The notes below the pieces were generated by a model, which made no database searches, had not been told where the DNA came from, and saw nothing but the letters and a program-made list of their open reading frames with translations. Position numbers and translations under genes: made by a program. Shown here piece by piece: positions 1 through 5,780 of a stretch of DNA of 11,271 nucleotides; position 1 is the stretch's first letter, and the number at the start of each line of letters is the position of its first letter. The stretch comes from Dehalococcoidia bacterium. Its GTDB lineage: Bacteria > Chloroflexota > Dehalococcoidia > UBA2979. The DNA lies in contig JALOAM010000101.1 in the NCBI GenBank assembly GCA_023228765.1, positions 1 to 11,271 of the forward strand, in the 5' to 3' direction.

Positions 1-166
1 CGACGAGGCGATCTGCATCAACCGCCGGGTGATCGCGGCCGGCCCTTCCGCCGAGGTCCTCACGGCCGAGGTGCTCACCGAGACGTTCCAGCGCCACCTG
101 CTCACGGTCCCGGACGCCGCGTCCGCGATCGCGATCAGCGAGCAGGCCCGGGAGGGCGGCAACTGA
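1..166 (+). CDS. Metal (Zn/Mn-type) ABC transporter ATP-binding protein, C-terminal end only
   Basis: Only the last 54 codons are present; the gene begins before the window. The reading frame (codons starting at base 2) contains NRRVIAAGPSAEVLT and then VLTETFQRHLL. This is the usual end of the ATPases that power ZnuABC/TroABCD/MntABC-type divalent metal uptake, just after the H-loop region; the Walker and signature motifs lie outside the window. The TGA stop (164-166) shares its A with the ATG of the next gene, a membrane permease of the same transporter family, so the two are translationally coupled. The cytoplasmic ATPase would hydrolyse ATP to drive import. Whether the metal is zinc, manganese or iron cannot be told from this fragment. 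Confidence 0.85.
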   Translation, partial: DEAICINRRVIAAGPSAEVLTAEVLTETFQRHLLTVPDAASAIAISEQAREGGN

Positions 167-1029
167 TGGACGCGCTCCTCGACTGGCTGGTAGGCCCCTA
201 CGAGTTCGCGTTCATGCGTCGTGCGCTCCTCGTGCTGATCGTGGTGAGCGTCGTCGGTGGGGTGGTGGGGACGTTCGTCGTCCACAAGGGCCTCGCGTTC
301 GCGGGGGACGCCCTCGCGCACTCCACGCTGGCCGGGGTGGCCGTCGCCTTTGTCTCGGGGATGAACATCTCGCTCGGCGCCCTCGCGGCGGCGGTCATCA
401 CCGCGCTCGGCATCGGGTGGACGCGGGAGCGCGCCCGCGTCTCCTACGACACCGCAATCGGCATCCTCTTCGTGGCGATGTTCTCGATCGGCATCCTCGT
501 GCTCTCCACCCGATCGAGCTACACGCCGGACCTGATGTCGTTCGTCTTTGGCGACATCCTCGGGGTGTCGAGGTCGGACCTGGTCGGCGCGCTGATCCTC
601 GGCGTTGCGGTGGTGACGTTCGTCCTCGCGTTCTACCGGGAGCTGCTCTTCGTCGCCTACGACCCCGCCATGGCGCGGACGGTGGGCCTCCCCGCCCGCG
701 TCTTCGAGTACGCGCTGGTCACGATGGTCGCGATCGCCGTCGTCGTCGCCCTCAAGGCGATCGGCATCGTGCTGGTCAACGCGATGCTCATCATCCCCGC
801 GGCTACGGCGGCCCTGCTCGTCACGCGCCTCCAGCAGATCATGCTGCTCGCGATCGCGGTCGCCCTCGTGGCGTCCGTGGTGGGCCTCCACGTCTCGTTC
901 CACGCCAGCGTCGCCGCGAGCCCGGCGATCGTCCTCACCGGCTGCGCCCTCTTCGTCGCCGCTGTCGCCCTCAACCGTTGGAGGGCGCGCGCCCCCCGCT
1001 CGATGGCTGAGGCTGGAGCGACGGCGTAG
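166..1029 (+). CDS. Metal ABC transporter permease, ABC-3 family (ZnuB/MntB-like)
   Basis: This 287-residue integral membrane protein has about eight or nine hydrophobic segments and is the usual length for the ABC-3 permease family that imports Zn2+, Mn2+ or Fe2+ with a periplasmic or lipid-anchored binding protein. Family landmarks are GDALAHSTLAGVAVAF (about residues 47-62), which matches the conserved GDALSHAVLPG segment, and KAIGIVLVNAMLIIPAATA (about 197-215), which matches KAVGxLLVxALLIIPAA. A late HVSFHASVAASPAIVL segment fits the conserved end. The ATG overlaps the stop of the ATPase gene by one base, so the start is well fixed. The solute-binding protein is not in the window and is probably upstream of the ATPase. 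Metal specificity is not decided by the sequence. Confidence 0.93.
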   Translation: MDALLDWLVGPYEFAFMRRALLVLIVVSVVGGVVGTFVVHKGLAFAGDALAHSTLAGVAVAFVSGMNISLGALAAAVITALGIGWTRERARVSYDTAIGILFVAMFSIGILVLSTRSSYTPDLMSFVFGDILGVSRSDLVGALILGVAVVTFVLAFYRELLFVAYDPAMARTVGLPARVFEYALVTMVAIAVVVALKAIGIVLVNAMLIIPAATAALLVTRLQQIMLLAIAVALVASVVGLHVSFHASVAASPAIVLTGCALFVAAVALNRWRARAPRSMAEAGATA

Positions 1030-1062
1030 GCCGAGCGAGGCGCCCGCATGGTGCCCACCCGG

Positions 1063-1068
1063 TAGGAT
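1063..1068 (+). promoter_or_regulatory. Candidate -10 element TAGGAT of the thioesterase gene (leaderless start)
   Basis: TAGGAT lies so that transcription would begin about seven bases after it, at or within a base of the ATG at 1076. That arrangement is typical of leaderless mRNAs in GC-rich bacteria. No recognisable -35 hexamer is seen. An alternative reading is that GGTAGGA (1061-1067) is a Shine-Dalgarno sequence eight bases before the same ATG; both readings favour 1076 over 1067 as the start. Confidence 0.4.
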
Positions 1069-1075
1069 GCCTCGC

Positions 1076-1549
1076 ATGACCGACGCGCCCGGCTCGAACG
1101 AGACCGCTGGCTCCTCCGGCGTCCCCGAGAAGGACTGGCTCGCGCTGCCGCGAGCGATGAAGTCGCCGATCTACGACTACATGGGGTTCGACATCACCGA
1201 CGGCGGCGAGGGCTGGGCGGAGATCACGCTGACGATCCCGGACGTGCTGCTGAACGCGGACGGGGTCCTCCACGGTGGCGTGTGGACGGTGGTCTCGGAC
1301 ACGGCGATGGGGGCGGCGGCGCGGACGCTGATCGAGCCGCACGAGCGCGTGATCACGTCGCAGATGGACTTCCGCTGGCTGCGGGCGATCGAGGGCCGCA
1401 CTCTGCGCGCCCTCGGACGGGTGATCCGCCGAGGGCGGACCGGTTGGCACTGCACGGTCGAGTGCTTCGATGCGCGCGGGGTGCTGGTCGGGATGGGATC
1501 GGGCACGTTCGTCGTGATCGATCGGGGACGCGCGGAGTCGCCGAGGTAA
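1076..1549 (+). CDS. PaaI-family hotdog thioesterase
   Basis: This predicted cytoplasmic acyl-CoA thioesterase has 157 residues and a single hotdog domain. The signature is LHGGVWTVVSDTAMGAAA (from about residue 65). It matches the PaaI/4HBT HGGxxxxxxDxAxGxA motif, where the His-Gly-Gly turn forms the oxyanion hole and the Asp (D75) is the catalytic acid/base. The central helix is followed by the usual strand carrying QMDFRWLRAI. I chose the ATG at 1076 over the ATG at 1067, because 1067 sits inside the putative -10/SD sequence and would add only MPR. It lies 46 bases after the metal permease gene but has its own promoter candidate, so it is probably a separate unit. The substrate is unknown; aromatic or medium-chain acyl-CoA esters are typical of the family. 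Confidence 0.85.
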   Translation: MTDAPGSNETAGSSGVPEKDWLALPRAMKSPIYDYMGFDITDGGEGWAEITLTIPDVLLNADGVLHGGVWTVVSDTAMGAAARTLIEPHERVITSQMDFRWLRAIEGRTLRALGRVIRRGRTGWHCTVECFDARGVLVGMGSGTFVVIDRGRAESPR

Positions 1550-1630
1550 GAGCCCGCGCGACGGTCTCGGATCGGCGTTCCCGCCGCGCGGCAGGGTTCT
1601 GACAGTCCACATCGACCGCATTATGTTGCT

Positions 1631-1656
1631 ATCCCTGCAAGCGTAACGATCCCTGC
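1631..1656 (+). repeat. Direct repeat ATCCCTGC-N10-ATCCCTGC before the glutamate synthase gene
   Basis: Two exact copies of ATCCCTGC lie at 1631-1638 and 1649-1656, 18 bases apart start to start. The second copy ends two bases before the candidate -10 hexamer. Their placement in the -35 region suggests a tandem binding site for an activator or repressor. This is inference from position only. Confidence 0.4.
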
Positions 1657-1658
1657 GG

Positions 1659-1664
1659 TACGCT
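1659..1664 (+). promoter_or_regulatory. Candidate -10 element TACGCT of the glutamate synthase gene
   Basis: TACGCT fits the TAnnnT pattern seen before other genes here. Transcription would start at about 1670-1672, just before the in-frame GTG at 1674, so the message would be almost leaderless if GTG is used, or have a leader of about 33 bases if the ATG at 1704 is used. No clear -35 box is present; the direct repeat occupies that position. Confidence 0.4.
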
Positions 1665-1703
1665 GAGTTCAGTGTGAGGCTCGCATCGGGACGGCCGGCC
1701 GCC

Positions 1704-3215
1704 ATGTCTGAACAGATCGCTCCACGAGGATCCTCGGGCGAGGGGACGAAACCCGTACGCCCGGACGTCGACCGCAAGGCGCGACTGAAGATCCCGGCGC
1801 ACCGCCCCGACAAGCAGGATCCCGTCCGGCGCATCGAGAACTGGGACGAGGTCTATCACCTGTTCGATGCCTCGAACGCGATGATCGAGGCGGAGCGGTG
1901 CATCCAGTGCCCCGCCGCACCCTGCCAGAAGGCGTGCCCCGTCCATAACGACATCCCTGGCGCGTTCTGGCTGCTGGAGCAGGGCGACTTCAACGGCGCG
2001 GCCAACATCTTCCGTGAGACCAGTGAACTGCCCGAGATGTGTGGCCGCCTCTGTCCCCAGGAGCGGCTCTGCGAGGGCCACTGCGTCGTGGGGAAGAACG
2101 CGCTGCCGGTCGCCATCGGGAAGCTCGAGACGTTCACGACCGAGTGGCAGCACGCGCACGGTGGCGCGCAGCATCCGCCCCCGGCACCGCCGAGCGGGCG
2201 CACCGTCGCCGTGATCGGCAGCGGGCCGGCGGGCATCGGCGTGGCGGAACGCCTCGCGCGGCGCGGGCACGCGGTGACGATCTACGAGGCGTGGCCGGAG
2301 CCGGGCGGTGTGCTGCGGTACGGCATCCCGGACTTCAAGCTGAACAAGCCTTCGATCGAGCGGAAGTTCGCGGAGCTCGAGGCGCTGGGCGTGCAGGTGC
2401 GCTGCTCGACGCGCGTGGGCGAGGACCTCTCGTGGGAGGACCTCCGCGCGAGCGCGGACGCGGTGTTCGTCGGGATCGGCGCATCGCAGGGGGCTCGGCT
2501 GGGCATCCCGGGCGAGGACGGCGAGGGCGTGATCAGCGCCACGGAGTTCCTCGTGCGGTCCAACCTGCCGCCGGAGGAGCTGCCGGAGGAACACCGCGAG
2601 CCACTGGGCGCGCCGCAGCGCGTCGTGGTGATCGGCGGTGGTGACACCTCCATGGACTGTGTGCGCTCGGCGCGCCGGCTGGGTGCGGACGAAGTCACGC
2701 TGGTCTACCGCCGCACGGAGGCGGAGATGCAGGGACGCGTGGAGGAGCGCACCCACGCGGTCGAGGAAGGCGTGCGCTTCGAGTACCTCGCGAGCCCGCT
2801 GGAGGTGCTACGGGACGGGGCGTGCGTGACGGGCCTGCGCTGCATCCGCATGGAGCTGGGCGAGCCGGACGACACGGGCCGCCGCCGTCCTCAACCGGTG
2901 GAGGGCTCCGAGTTCGACCTGCCGGCGGACATCGTGGTGACCGCGATCGGGTACGACGTGGACTCTGAATGGGGCGAGGCCGCTCCCGAGATGACGCGGG
3001 ACCGCTGGAACCGCCTGGTGGTCGACCCGGAGACGATGCAGACGAACCTCGCGGGCGTGTTCGCCGGGGGCGATGACGTCAACGGCGCGGACCTCGTGGT
3101 GACCGCGCTCGCCGACGCCCACCGCGCCGCCGAGGCGATCGACCACTACCTGAAGACGCTGCTCAGCGAGACGCCTCGGCCGGGGCCGCTGGTGGGGGAC
3201 TCCTCCTTCCTCTGA
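1704..3215 (+). CDS. NADPH-dependent glutamate synthase small-subunit type iron-sulfur flavoprotein (GltD / homotetrameric GltA-like)
   Basis: About 503 residues, the full length for this family. The N-terminal half has two cysteine clusters (C66, C69, C74, C78 and C113, C117, C123, C127) that would hold two [4Fe-4S] clusters. An FAD Rossmann motif GSGPAG follows at about 172-177, an NADPH-binding GGGDTSMD at about 311-318, and a C-terminal FAGGDDVNGADLVVTA FAD segment. The family passes electrons from NADPH through FAD and FeS, classically to a glutamate synthase large subunit that makes glutamate from glutamine and 2-oxoglutarate. The wording CGRLCPQERLCEGHCV...PVAIGKLE is closest in my memory to the archaeal/anaerobe homotetrameric enzyme group, which also resembles NfnL and related FeS-flavoprotein partners. 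No large subunit gene lies nearby. The start is uncertain: an in-frame GTG at 1674 would add ten residues, and neither has a strong Shine-Dalgarno sequence. Confidence 0.88.
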   Translation: MSEQIAPRGSSGEGTKPVRPDVDRKARLKIPAHRPDKQDPVRRIENWDEVYHLFDASNAMIEAERCIQCPAAPCQKACPVHNDIPGAFWLLEQGDFNGAANIFRETSELPEMCGRLCPQERLCEGHCVVGKNALPVAIGKLETFTTEWQHAHGGAQHPPPAPPSGRTVAVIGSGPAGIGVAERLARRGHAVTIYEAWPEPGGVLRYGIPDFKLNKPSIERKFAELEALGVQVRCSTRVGEDLSWEDLRASADAVFVGIGASQGARLGIPGEDGEGVISATEFLVRSNLPPEELPEEHREPLGAPQRVVVIGGGDTSMDCVRSARRLGADEVTLVYRRTEAEMQGRVEERTHAVEEGVRFEYLASPLEVLRDGACVTGLRCIRMELGEPDDTGRRRPQPVEGSEFDLPADIVVTAIGYDVDSEWGEAAPEMTRDRWNRLVVDPETMQTNLAGVFAGGDDVNGADLVVTALADAHRAAEAIDHYLKTLLSETPRPGPLVGDSSFL

Positions 3216-3247
3216 CGCTCCGTCTCAGGTTCATCGGCGGCTCAGGC

Positions 3248-3284
3248 CGGGCGCGCTGACGCGGAACCGATATGCCCGCGCCCG
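3248..3284 (+). terminator. Possible terminator after the glutamate synthase gene
   Basis: An exact 8-bp inverted repeat (CGGGCGCG at 3248-3255, CGCGCCCG at 3277-3284) encloses 21 bases that contain a small CGG/CCG helix. It starts 33 bases after the stop codon and is followed by a pyrimidine-rich stretch. There is no real T-tract, so the call is tentative. Confidence 0.3.
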
Positions 3285-3327
3285 TTCTCGTTACCCCTCC
3301 GCGCTCCCGCCCGGTGAGTACGCCCCC

Positions 3328-3333
3328 TAGCGT
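3328..3333 (+). promoter_or_regulatory. Candidate -10 element TAGCGT of the secreted-protein gene
   Basis: TAGCGT would place the transcription start near 3340, giving a leader of about 28 bases. That leader contains a good Shine-Dalgarno sequence (AGGAAAG, 3354-3360) seven bases before the ATG at 3368. No -35 consensus is visible. Confidence 0.35.
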
Positions 3334-3367
3334 CGATGGGGTGGGGTCACGTCAGGAAAGAAGCGAC

Positions 3368-4171
3368 ATGGCACTACCTGCGTCCGTCCCGATCCGCCGC
3401 GGCCTGCTGGCCGCCGCCGCCGCCGGGGCAGCGATGTTCCTCTTCGCGCTGATGCTCACCTCCGGTGCGCAGGCGCAGACCACTGTGACTCTGCCGGACG
3501 CGGTGGAGGCGGCCGTCATCACCGGAGCTGCTGAGGCTGCCGGCGTCGAGGAGGCCGATGTCGAGATCCTCCGCGTCGAGGCGGTGACCTGGAACAACGG
3601 ATGTCTGGGCATCCCGACGACCGAGGCCTGCACCGAGGCGCTGGTGGACGGCTACGTGGCGTGGGCCCTGGCCGGTGGGAACGTGTACCGCTTCCACACG
3701 GACTCGACCTCCACGGCCATCCAGGGGCAGGGCACCATCACCACTGCCGCCGTCGCGACGGCGCCGCTGCCGAGTGGTGCGACCGCGCGCGACGTTGAGG
3801 ATGGCGGCGACGCCGTCATCGAGGGCGACATCCCCGCCGAGGGCGTCGTGATGTTCCGCGTGAGCACCGGCACGACGACCGACGGCATTGCGACCGCGCT
3901 GGCGGCCGAGGGCTGCCAGGCCGAGGTGCTGGCGAAGACCGTTGGGGGCCAGTGGTACCTCTTCGGGTACGACTCGCCGGCGTTCGCGAACGCCGGGTTC
4001 TTCTCGGCAGACGGGTCGATCACCGGTGGTATCCAGGCCGGCACGATCCTGCTGACCGTCTGTGCCGAGGGCGGAGCCACCCCGACCCCGTCGCCGACCG
4101 CCACCCCGACGACGACGGCCACGGCTACGCCGACGACCACCGCCACGGCGACTCCGACCGCGACGCCGTAA
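3368..4171 (+). CDS. Secreted protein of unknown function with Thr/Ala/Pro-rich C-terminal tail
   Basis: I cannot assign a function. The 267-residue product begins with a clear Sec signal: MALPASVPIRR, then a hydrophobic run to about residue 30, then TSGAQA before Q37 (likely signal peptidase I site after A36; no lipobox). The first module (about 37-112) carries VTWNNGCLGIP...C...ALVDGYVAW...YRFHTD, a pattern I have seen in secreted proteins of Chloroflexota and cyanobacteria. A second module (about 155-235) has PAFANAGFF...GGIQAGT. Cysteines C79/C88 and C183/C232 could form one disulfide per module. The last 30 residues are low-complexity T, A, P and S with no domain, membrane segment or sorting signal after them. 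The start at 3368 is fixed by AGGAAAG; an upstream in-frame ATG at 3272 would put 32 unlikely residues before the signal peptide. Confidence 0.85.
   Translation: MALPASVPIRRGLLAAAAAGAAMFLFALMLTSGAQAQTTVTLPDAVEAAVITGAAEAAGVEEADVEILRVEAVTWNNGCLGIPTTEACTEALVDGYVAWALAGGNVYRFHTDSTSTAIQGQGTITTAAVATAPLPSGATARDVEDGGDAVIEGDIPAEGVVMFRVSTGTTTDGIATALAAEGCQAEVLAKTVGGQWYLFGYDSPAFANAGFFSADGSITGGIQAGTILLTVCAEGGATPTPSPTATPTTTATATPTTTATATPTATP
4097..4168 (+). repeat. 24-bp tandem coding repeat (8-residue unit TATPTTTA)
   Basis: Three consecutive 24-base units encode TATPTTTA, TATPTTTA and the diverged TATPTATP, directly before the stop codon; a further TPTPSP precedes them. The units differ at third positions, so the repeat has been kept at protein level rather than being a very recent expansion. 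Tracts like this can vary in copy number between strains. Confidence 0.8.
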
Positions 4172-4198
4172 GCAGCCACCGTCCGCAAGGCGACTCTG

Positions 4199-4236
4199 AC
4201 ATCGACGGCCCGGGAGACCTCCCGGGCCGTCGATGT
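4199..4236 (+). terminator. Perfect 17-bp hairpin, probable terminator of the secreted-protein gene
   Basis: Arms 4199-4215 (ACATCGACGGCCCGGGA) and 4220-4236 are exact reverse complements around a GACC loop. It begins 28 bases after the stop codon of the secreted-protein gene. No T-tract follows, as is common for terminators of GC-rich genomes. The downstream arm ends ten bases before the next candidate -10 hexamer, so the hairpin also covers that promoter's -35 region. Confidence 0.75.
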
Positions 4237-4245
4237 GTCCCTTGG

Positions 4246-4251
4246 TACACT
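4246..4251 (+). promoter_or_regulatory. Candidate -10 element TACACT of the peroxiredoxin gene
   Basis: TACACT would start transcription near 4258 and give a leader of about 55 bases ending in a strong Shine-Dalgarno sequence. The -35 position falls inside the upstream hairpin and shows no consensus hexamer. Confidence 0.4.
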
Positions 4252-4312
4252 CGGTAGACGCGGAACCTCCGCACTCCTCTACCTACCTCTCTCCGAAACG
4301 GAAGGAACAACC

Positions 4313-4756
4313 GTGGCAATCGCTGTTGGCCAGGAAGCGCCGGACTTCACCCTCGTCAACGAGGACAACGAGAAGGTGACGCTGTCCGAACTGCGGGGGA
4401 CGCCCGTGGTCCTGGTCTTCTACCCCTTCGCCTTCTCCGGGATCTGCACCGACGAGCTGTGCAGTGTCCGGGACGACTACTCCTCCTGGGAGGAGAAGGG
4501 CGCCAAGGTCTTCAGCATCAGCCGCGACAGCCGCTTCGTGCAGAAGGTGTTCAAGGAGAAGGAAGGCCTGACGCAGACCATGCTTGCCGACACGAAGGGC
4601 GAGACCGCGGAGAAGTACGGCGTGTGGAACGCCGCCGCCGCTGCCGCGGAGCGCGCCACCTTCGTGATCGACCGCGACGGCAAGATCGTCTACGCGATCC
4701 ACAACGAGATCCCGAATGCCCGCGACCACTCCGAGGTCGAGCAGCACATCTCGTAG
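4313..4756 (+). CDS. Peroxiredoxin, BCP/AhpE type
   Basis: This 147-residue thiol peroxidase would reduce hydrogen peroxide and organic hydroperoxides in the cytoplasm, and is the usual length for the group. The fold starts with VGQEAPDFTLVNEDNEKVTLSEL and VVLVFYPFAFSGICTDELC. C45 follows the P-x3-S/T-x2-C pattern of peroxidatic cysteines. C50, five residues later, has the spacing of the resolving cysteine of atypical 2-Cys BCP enzymes. The surrounding wording (FYPFAFSGIC, KYGVWN, ERATFVIDRDGKI) is AhpE-like. The GTG start at 4313 is set by GGAAGGA (4300-4306) six bases upstream and by the family N-terminus; the frame stays open upstream to 4235, but that region holds the hairpin and promoter. 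It has its own promoter candidate and hairpins on both sides, so it is probably monocistronic. Confidence 0.9.
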   Translation: MAIAVGQEAPDFTLVNEDNEKVTLSELRGTPVVLVFYPFAFSGICTDELCSVRDDYSSWEEKGAKVFSISRDSRFVQKVFKEKEGLTQTMLADTKGETAEKYGVWNAAAAAAERATFVIDRDGKIVYAIHNEIPNARDHSEVEQHIS

Positions 4757-4808
4757 CCCTCGCGGCCCGAGGCGCCTCGTGCGCCCGGTGACGGACGCTT
4801 GACCTGTT

Positions 4809-4856
4809 CGCGACGCCCGGAGGCGTGCCGTGGCTGGCACGCCTCCGGGCGTCGCG
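4809..4856 (+). terminator. Perfect 21-bp hairpin, probable terminator of the peroxiredoxin gene
   Basis: Arms 4809-4829 and 4836-4856 are exact reverse complements with a six-base loop (GTGGCT). It lies 53 bases after the peroxiredoxin stop. There is no T-tract. Its last base is one base away from the candidate -10 hexamer of the regulator gene, so the same DNA could act as terminator and as an operator-like palindrome for the downstream promoter. Confidence 0.75.
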
Positions 4857-4857
4857 C

Positions 4858-4863
4858 TACGTT
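4858..4863 (+). promoter_or_regulatory. Candidate -10 element TACGTT of the HxlR operon
   Basis: TACGTT directly follows the 21-bp palindrome. Transcription would begin near 4870, giving a leader of about 63 bases to the ATG at 4933. No separate -35 box is visible; that position is the 3' arm of the palindrome. Confidence 0.4.
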
Positions 4864-4932
4864 AGAGGCGTCCTCTCGCGCCCTCGTGGCGCACTCGGGA
4901 GGACCGGGCGGGACGAGTCGGTAGGCAGGCCG

Positions 4933-5373
4933 ATGGAAGAGAAGCTCACGCTCACGGCCGACGGGCGCTATTGCCCGGTACGCGCCACGCTGGCCCTGCT
5001 GGGCCAGAAGTGGGTGCCTCGGATCGTCTACGAACTGCAGGGTGGCAAGCGCCGCTTCAACGACCTCTCGGGGATCGTCGGGGGCTGCAACTCGCGTACC
5101 CTGCGCGACCGCCTCAAGGAGCTCGAGGACCTGGACATCGTCCGGCGCGAGATCGTCTCGGAGAACCCGCCCTGGGTGGAGTACGAACTCACCGACCGAG
5201 GCCGCTCGCTGGCCGAGGCCTTGAGCCCGCTTGCCTCGTGGGGCCGGGAGCACCTGCCGAGCACGGCGGTGGCGCCACTCATCTCGGGCGCTCCTGCCTC
5301 GCTGTCGGCCGGTGACTGCGGTTCTGCGGCCCAGCCCGTCCCCGGTGGTATTCCAGTCAGCGCTGGCGAATGA
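4933..5373 (+). CDS. HxlR-family winged-helix transcriptional regulator
   Basis: This 146-residue protein has the complete HxlR domain: CPVRATLALLGQKWVPRIVYEL (from C14), then RRFNDLSGIVGGCNSRTLRDRLKELE (recognition helix region), then WVEYELTDRGRSLAEALSPLASWG (wing and dimer helix). HxlR proteins are DNA-binding dimers, often self-regulating and in several cases controlled by oxidation of the conserved N-terminal cysteine (YodB, HypR). Here C14 is that cysteine, and C52 sits just before the recognition helix. About 35 extra residues at the C-terminus are low complexity. The ATG at 4933 is preceded by TAGG; the upstream in-frame ATG at 4825 lies inside the hairpin and is rejected. The stop overlaps the next gene as ATGA, making this the first gene of a four-gene operon that it probably controls. 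The ligand is unknown. Confidence 0.9.
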   Translation: MEEKLTLTADGRYCPVRATLALLGQKWVPRIVYELQGGKRRFNDLSGIVGGCNSRTLRDRLKELEDLDIVRREIVSENPPWVEYELTDRGRSLAEALSPLASWGREHLPSTAVAPLISGAPASLSAGDCGSAAQPVPGGIPVSAGE

Positions 5374-5780
5374 CGCATTCCCTGCACTTCACAGACCTCG
5401 AGAAGGGGCAGGCCTTCGCGCGTCTGCCGCTGACCGTCACCAACGAGGATGTCGACGCCTACCTGGAGTCGACGGGCGAGTCCTCCGAGCCCTGGCGTGA
5501 GCTGGTGCCTCCGATCTACCTCGACGCGATCGCGATCGCGACGCTCCTGAGCACGGTGGCGATCCCGAAGGGGGTCATGCACACCGGGCAGGAGCACGAG
5601 TCCCACCGCGCGGCGCGCATCGGCGAGCCCCTCACCCTCGAGATGCGCGTGAGCGCGATGTCGGAGCGCCGAGGCGCGATCATGGCGGCGTTCGAGGCGG
5701 AGCTGACCGACGCCCAGGACGCCTCTGTCTCCTCGATGAAGATCTCCGTGATGGCGCTGCCGGACGGCGTGACCGCGTGA
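5370..5780 (+). CDS. MaoC-N / FAS1-like dehydratase domain protein (HadA-like partner)
   Basis: This 136-residue single hotdog protein starts with LHFTDLEKGQAF and has GVMHTGQEHESHRAARIGEPLTL (about 68-90), the QE.h.HR....GE.L pattern of the N-terminal, non-catalytic half of MaoC-type dehydratases such as HadA. It lacks the catalytic D-x4-H of an active hydratase. In known systems such a subunit pairs with a catalytic MaoC protein to form a heterodimer that hydrates or dehydrates (R)-3-hydroxyacyl thioesters. The next gene encodes just such a protein, which supports the pairing. The ATG overlaps the regulator's stop by four bases, and the 3' end overlaps the next gene as GTGA. The acyl chain and the carrier (CoA or ACP) are unknown. 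Confidence 0.8.
   Translation: MTHSLHFTDLEKGQAFARLPLTVTNEDVDAYLESTGESSEPWRELVPPIYLDAIAIATLLSTVAIPKGVMHTGQEHESHRAARIGEPLTLEMRVSAMSERRGAIMAAFEAELTDAQDASVSSMKISVMALPDGVTA

Noticed and set aside
1554..1591. CCGCGCG...CGCGCGG inverted repeat after the first thioesterase gene as a terminator
   Set aside because: Only 7 bp of alternating C and G around a 24-base loop, easily expected by chance in such GC-rich DNA.
1629..2756. Long minus-strand open frame antisense to the glutamate synthase-like gene
   Set aside because: High GC makes such frames common; the composition (Arg, His, Leu, Pro) is that of a shadow and it has no recognisable domain.
3272..3367. Longer start for the secreted protein
   Set aside because: It would put 32 Pro/Arg-rich residues before a clear signal peptide; the ATG at 3368 has a good Shine-Dalgarno sequence.
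4825..4932. N-terminal extension of the HxlR regulator from an upstream in-frame ATG
   Set aside because: The ATG at 4825 lies inside the 21-bp hairpin and upstream of the promoter candidate, and the extra residues do not match the family.
5523..5545. Repeated GCGATCGC/CGCGATCGCG words, also near 126 and 849, as a dispersed HIP1-like motif
   Set aside because: The words encode AIAIA-type stretches in coding frames and match the general codon preference; no intergenic clustering is seen.
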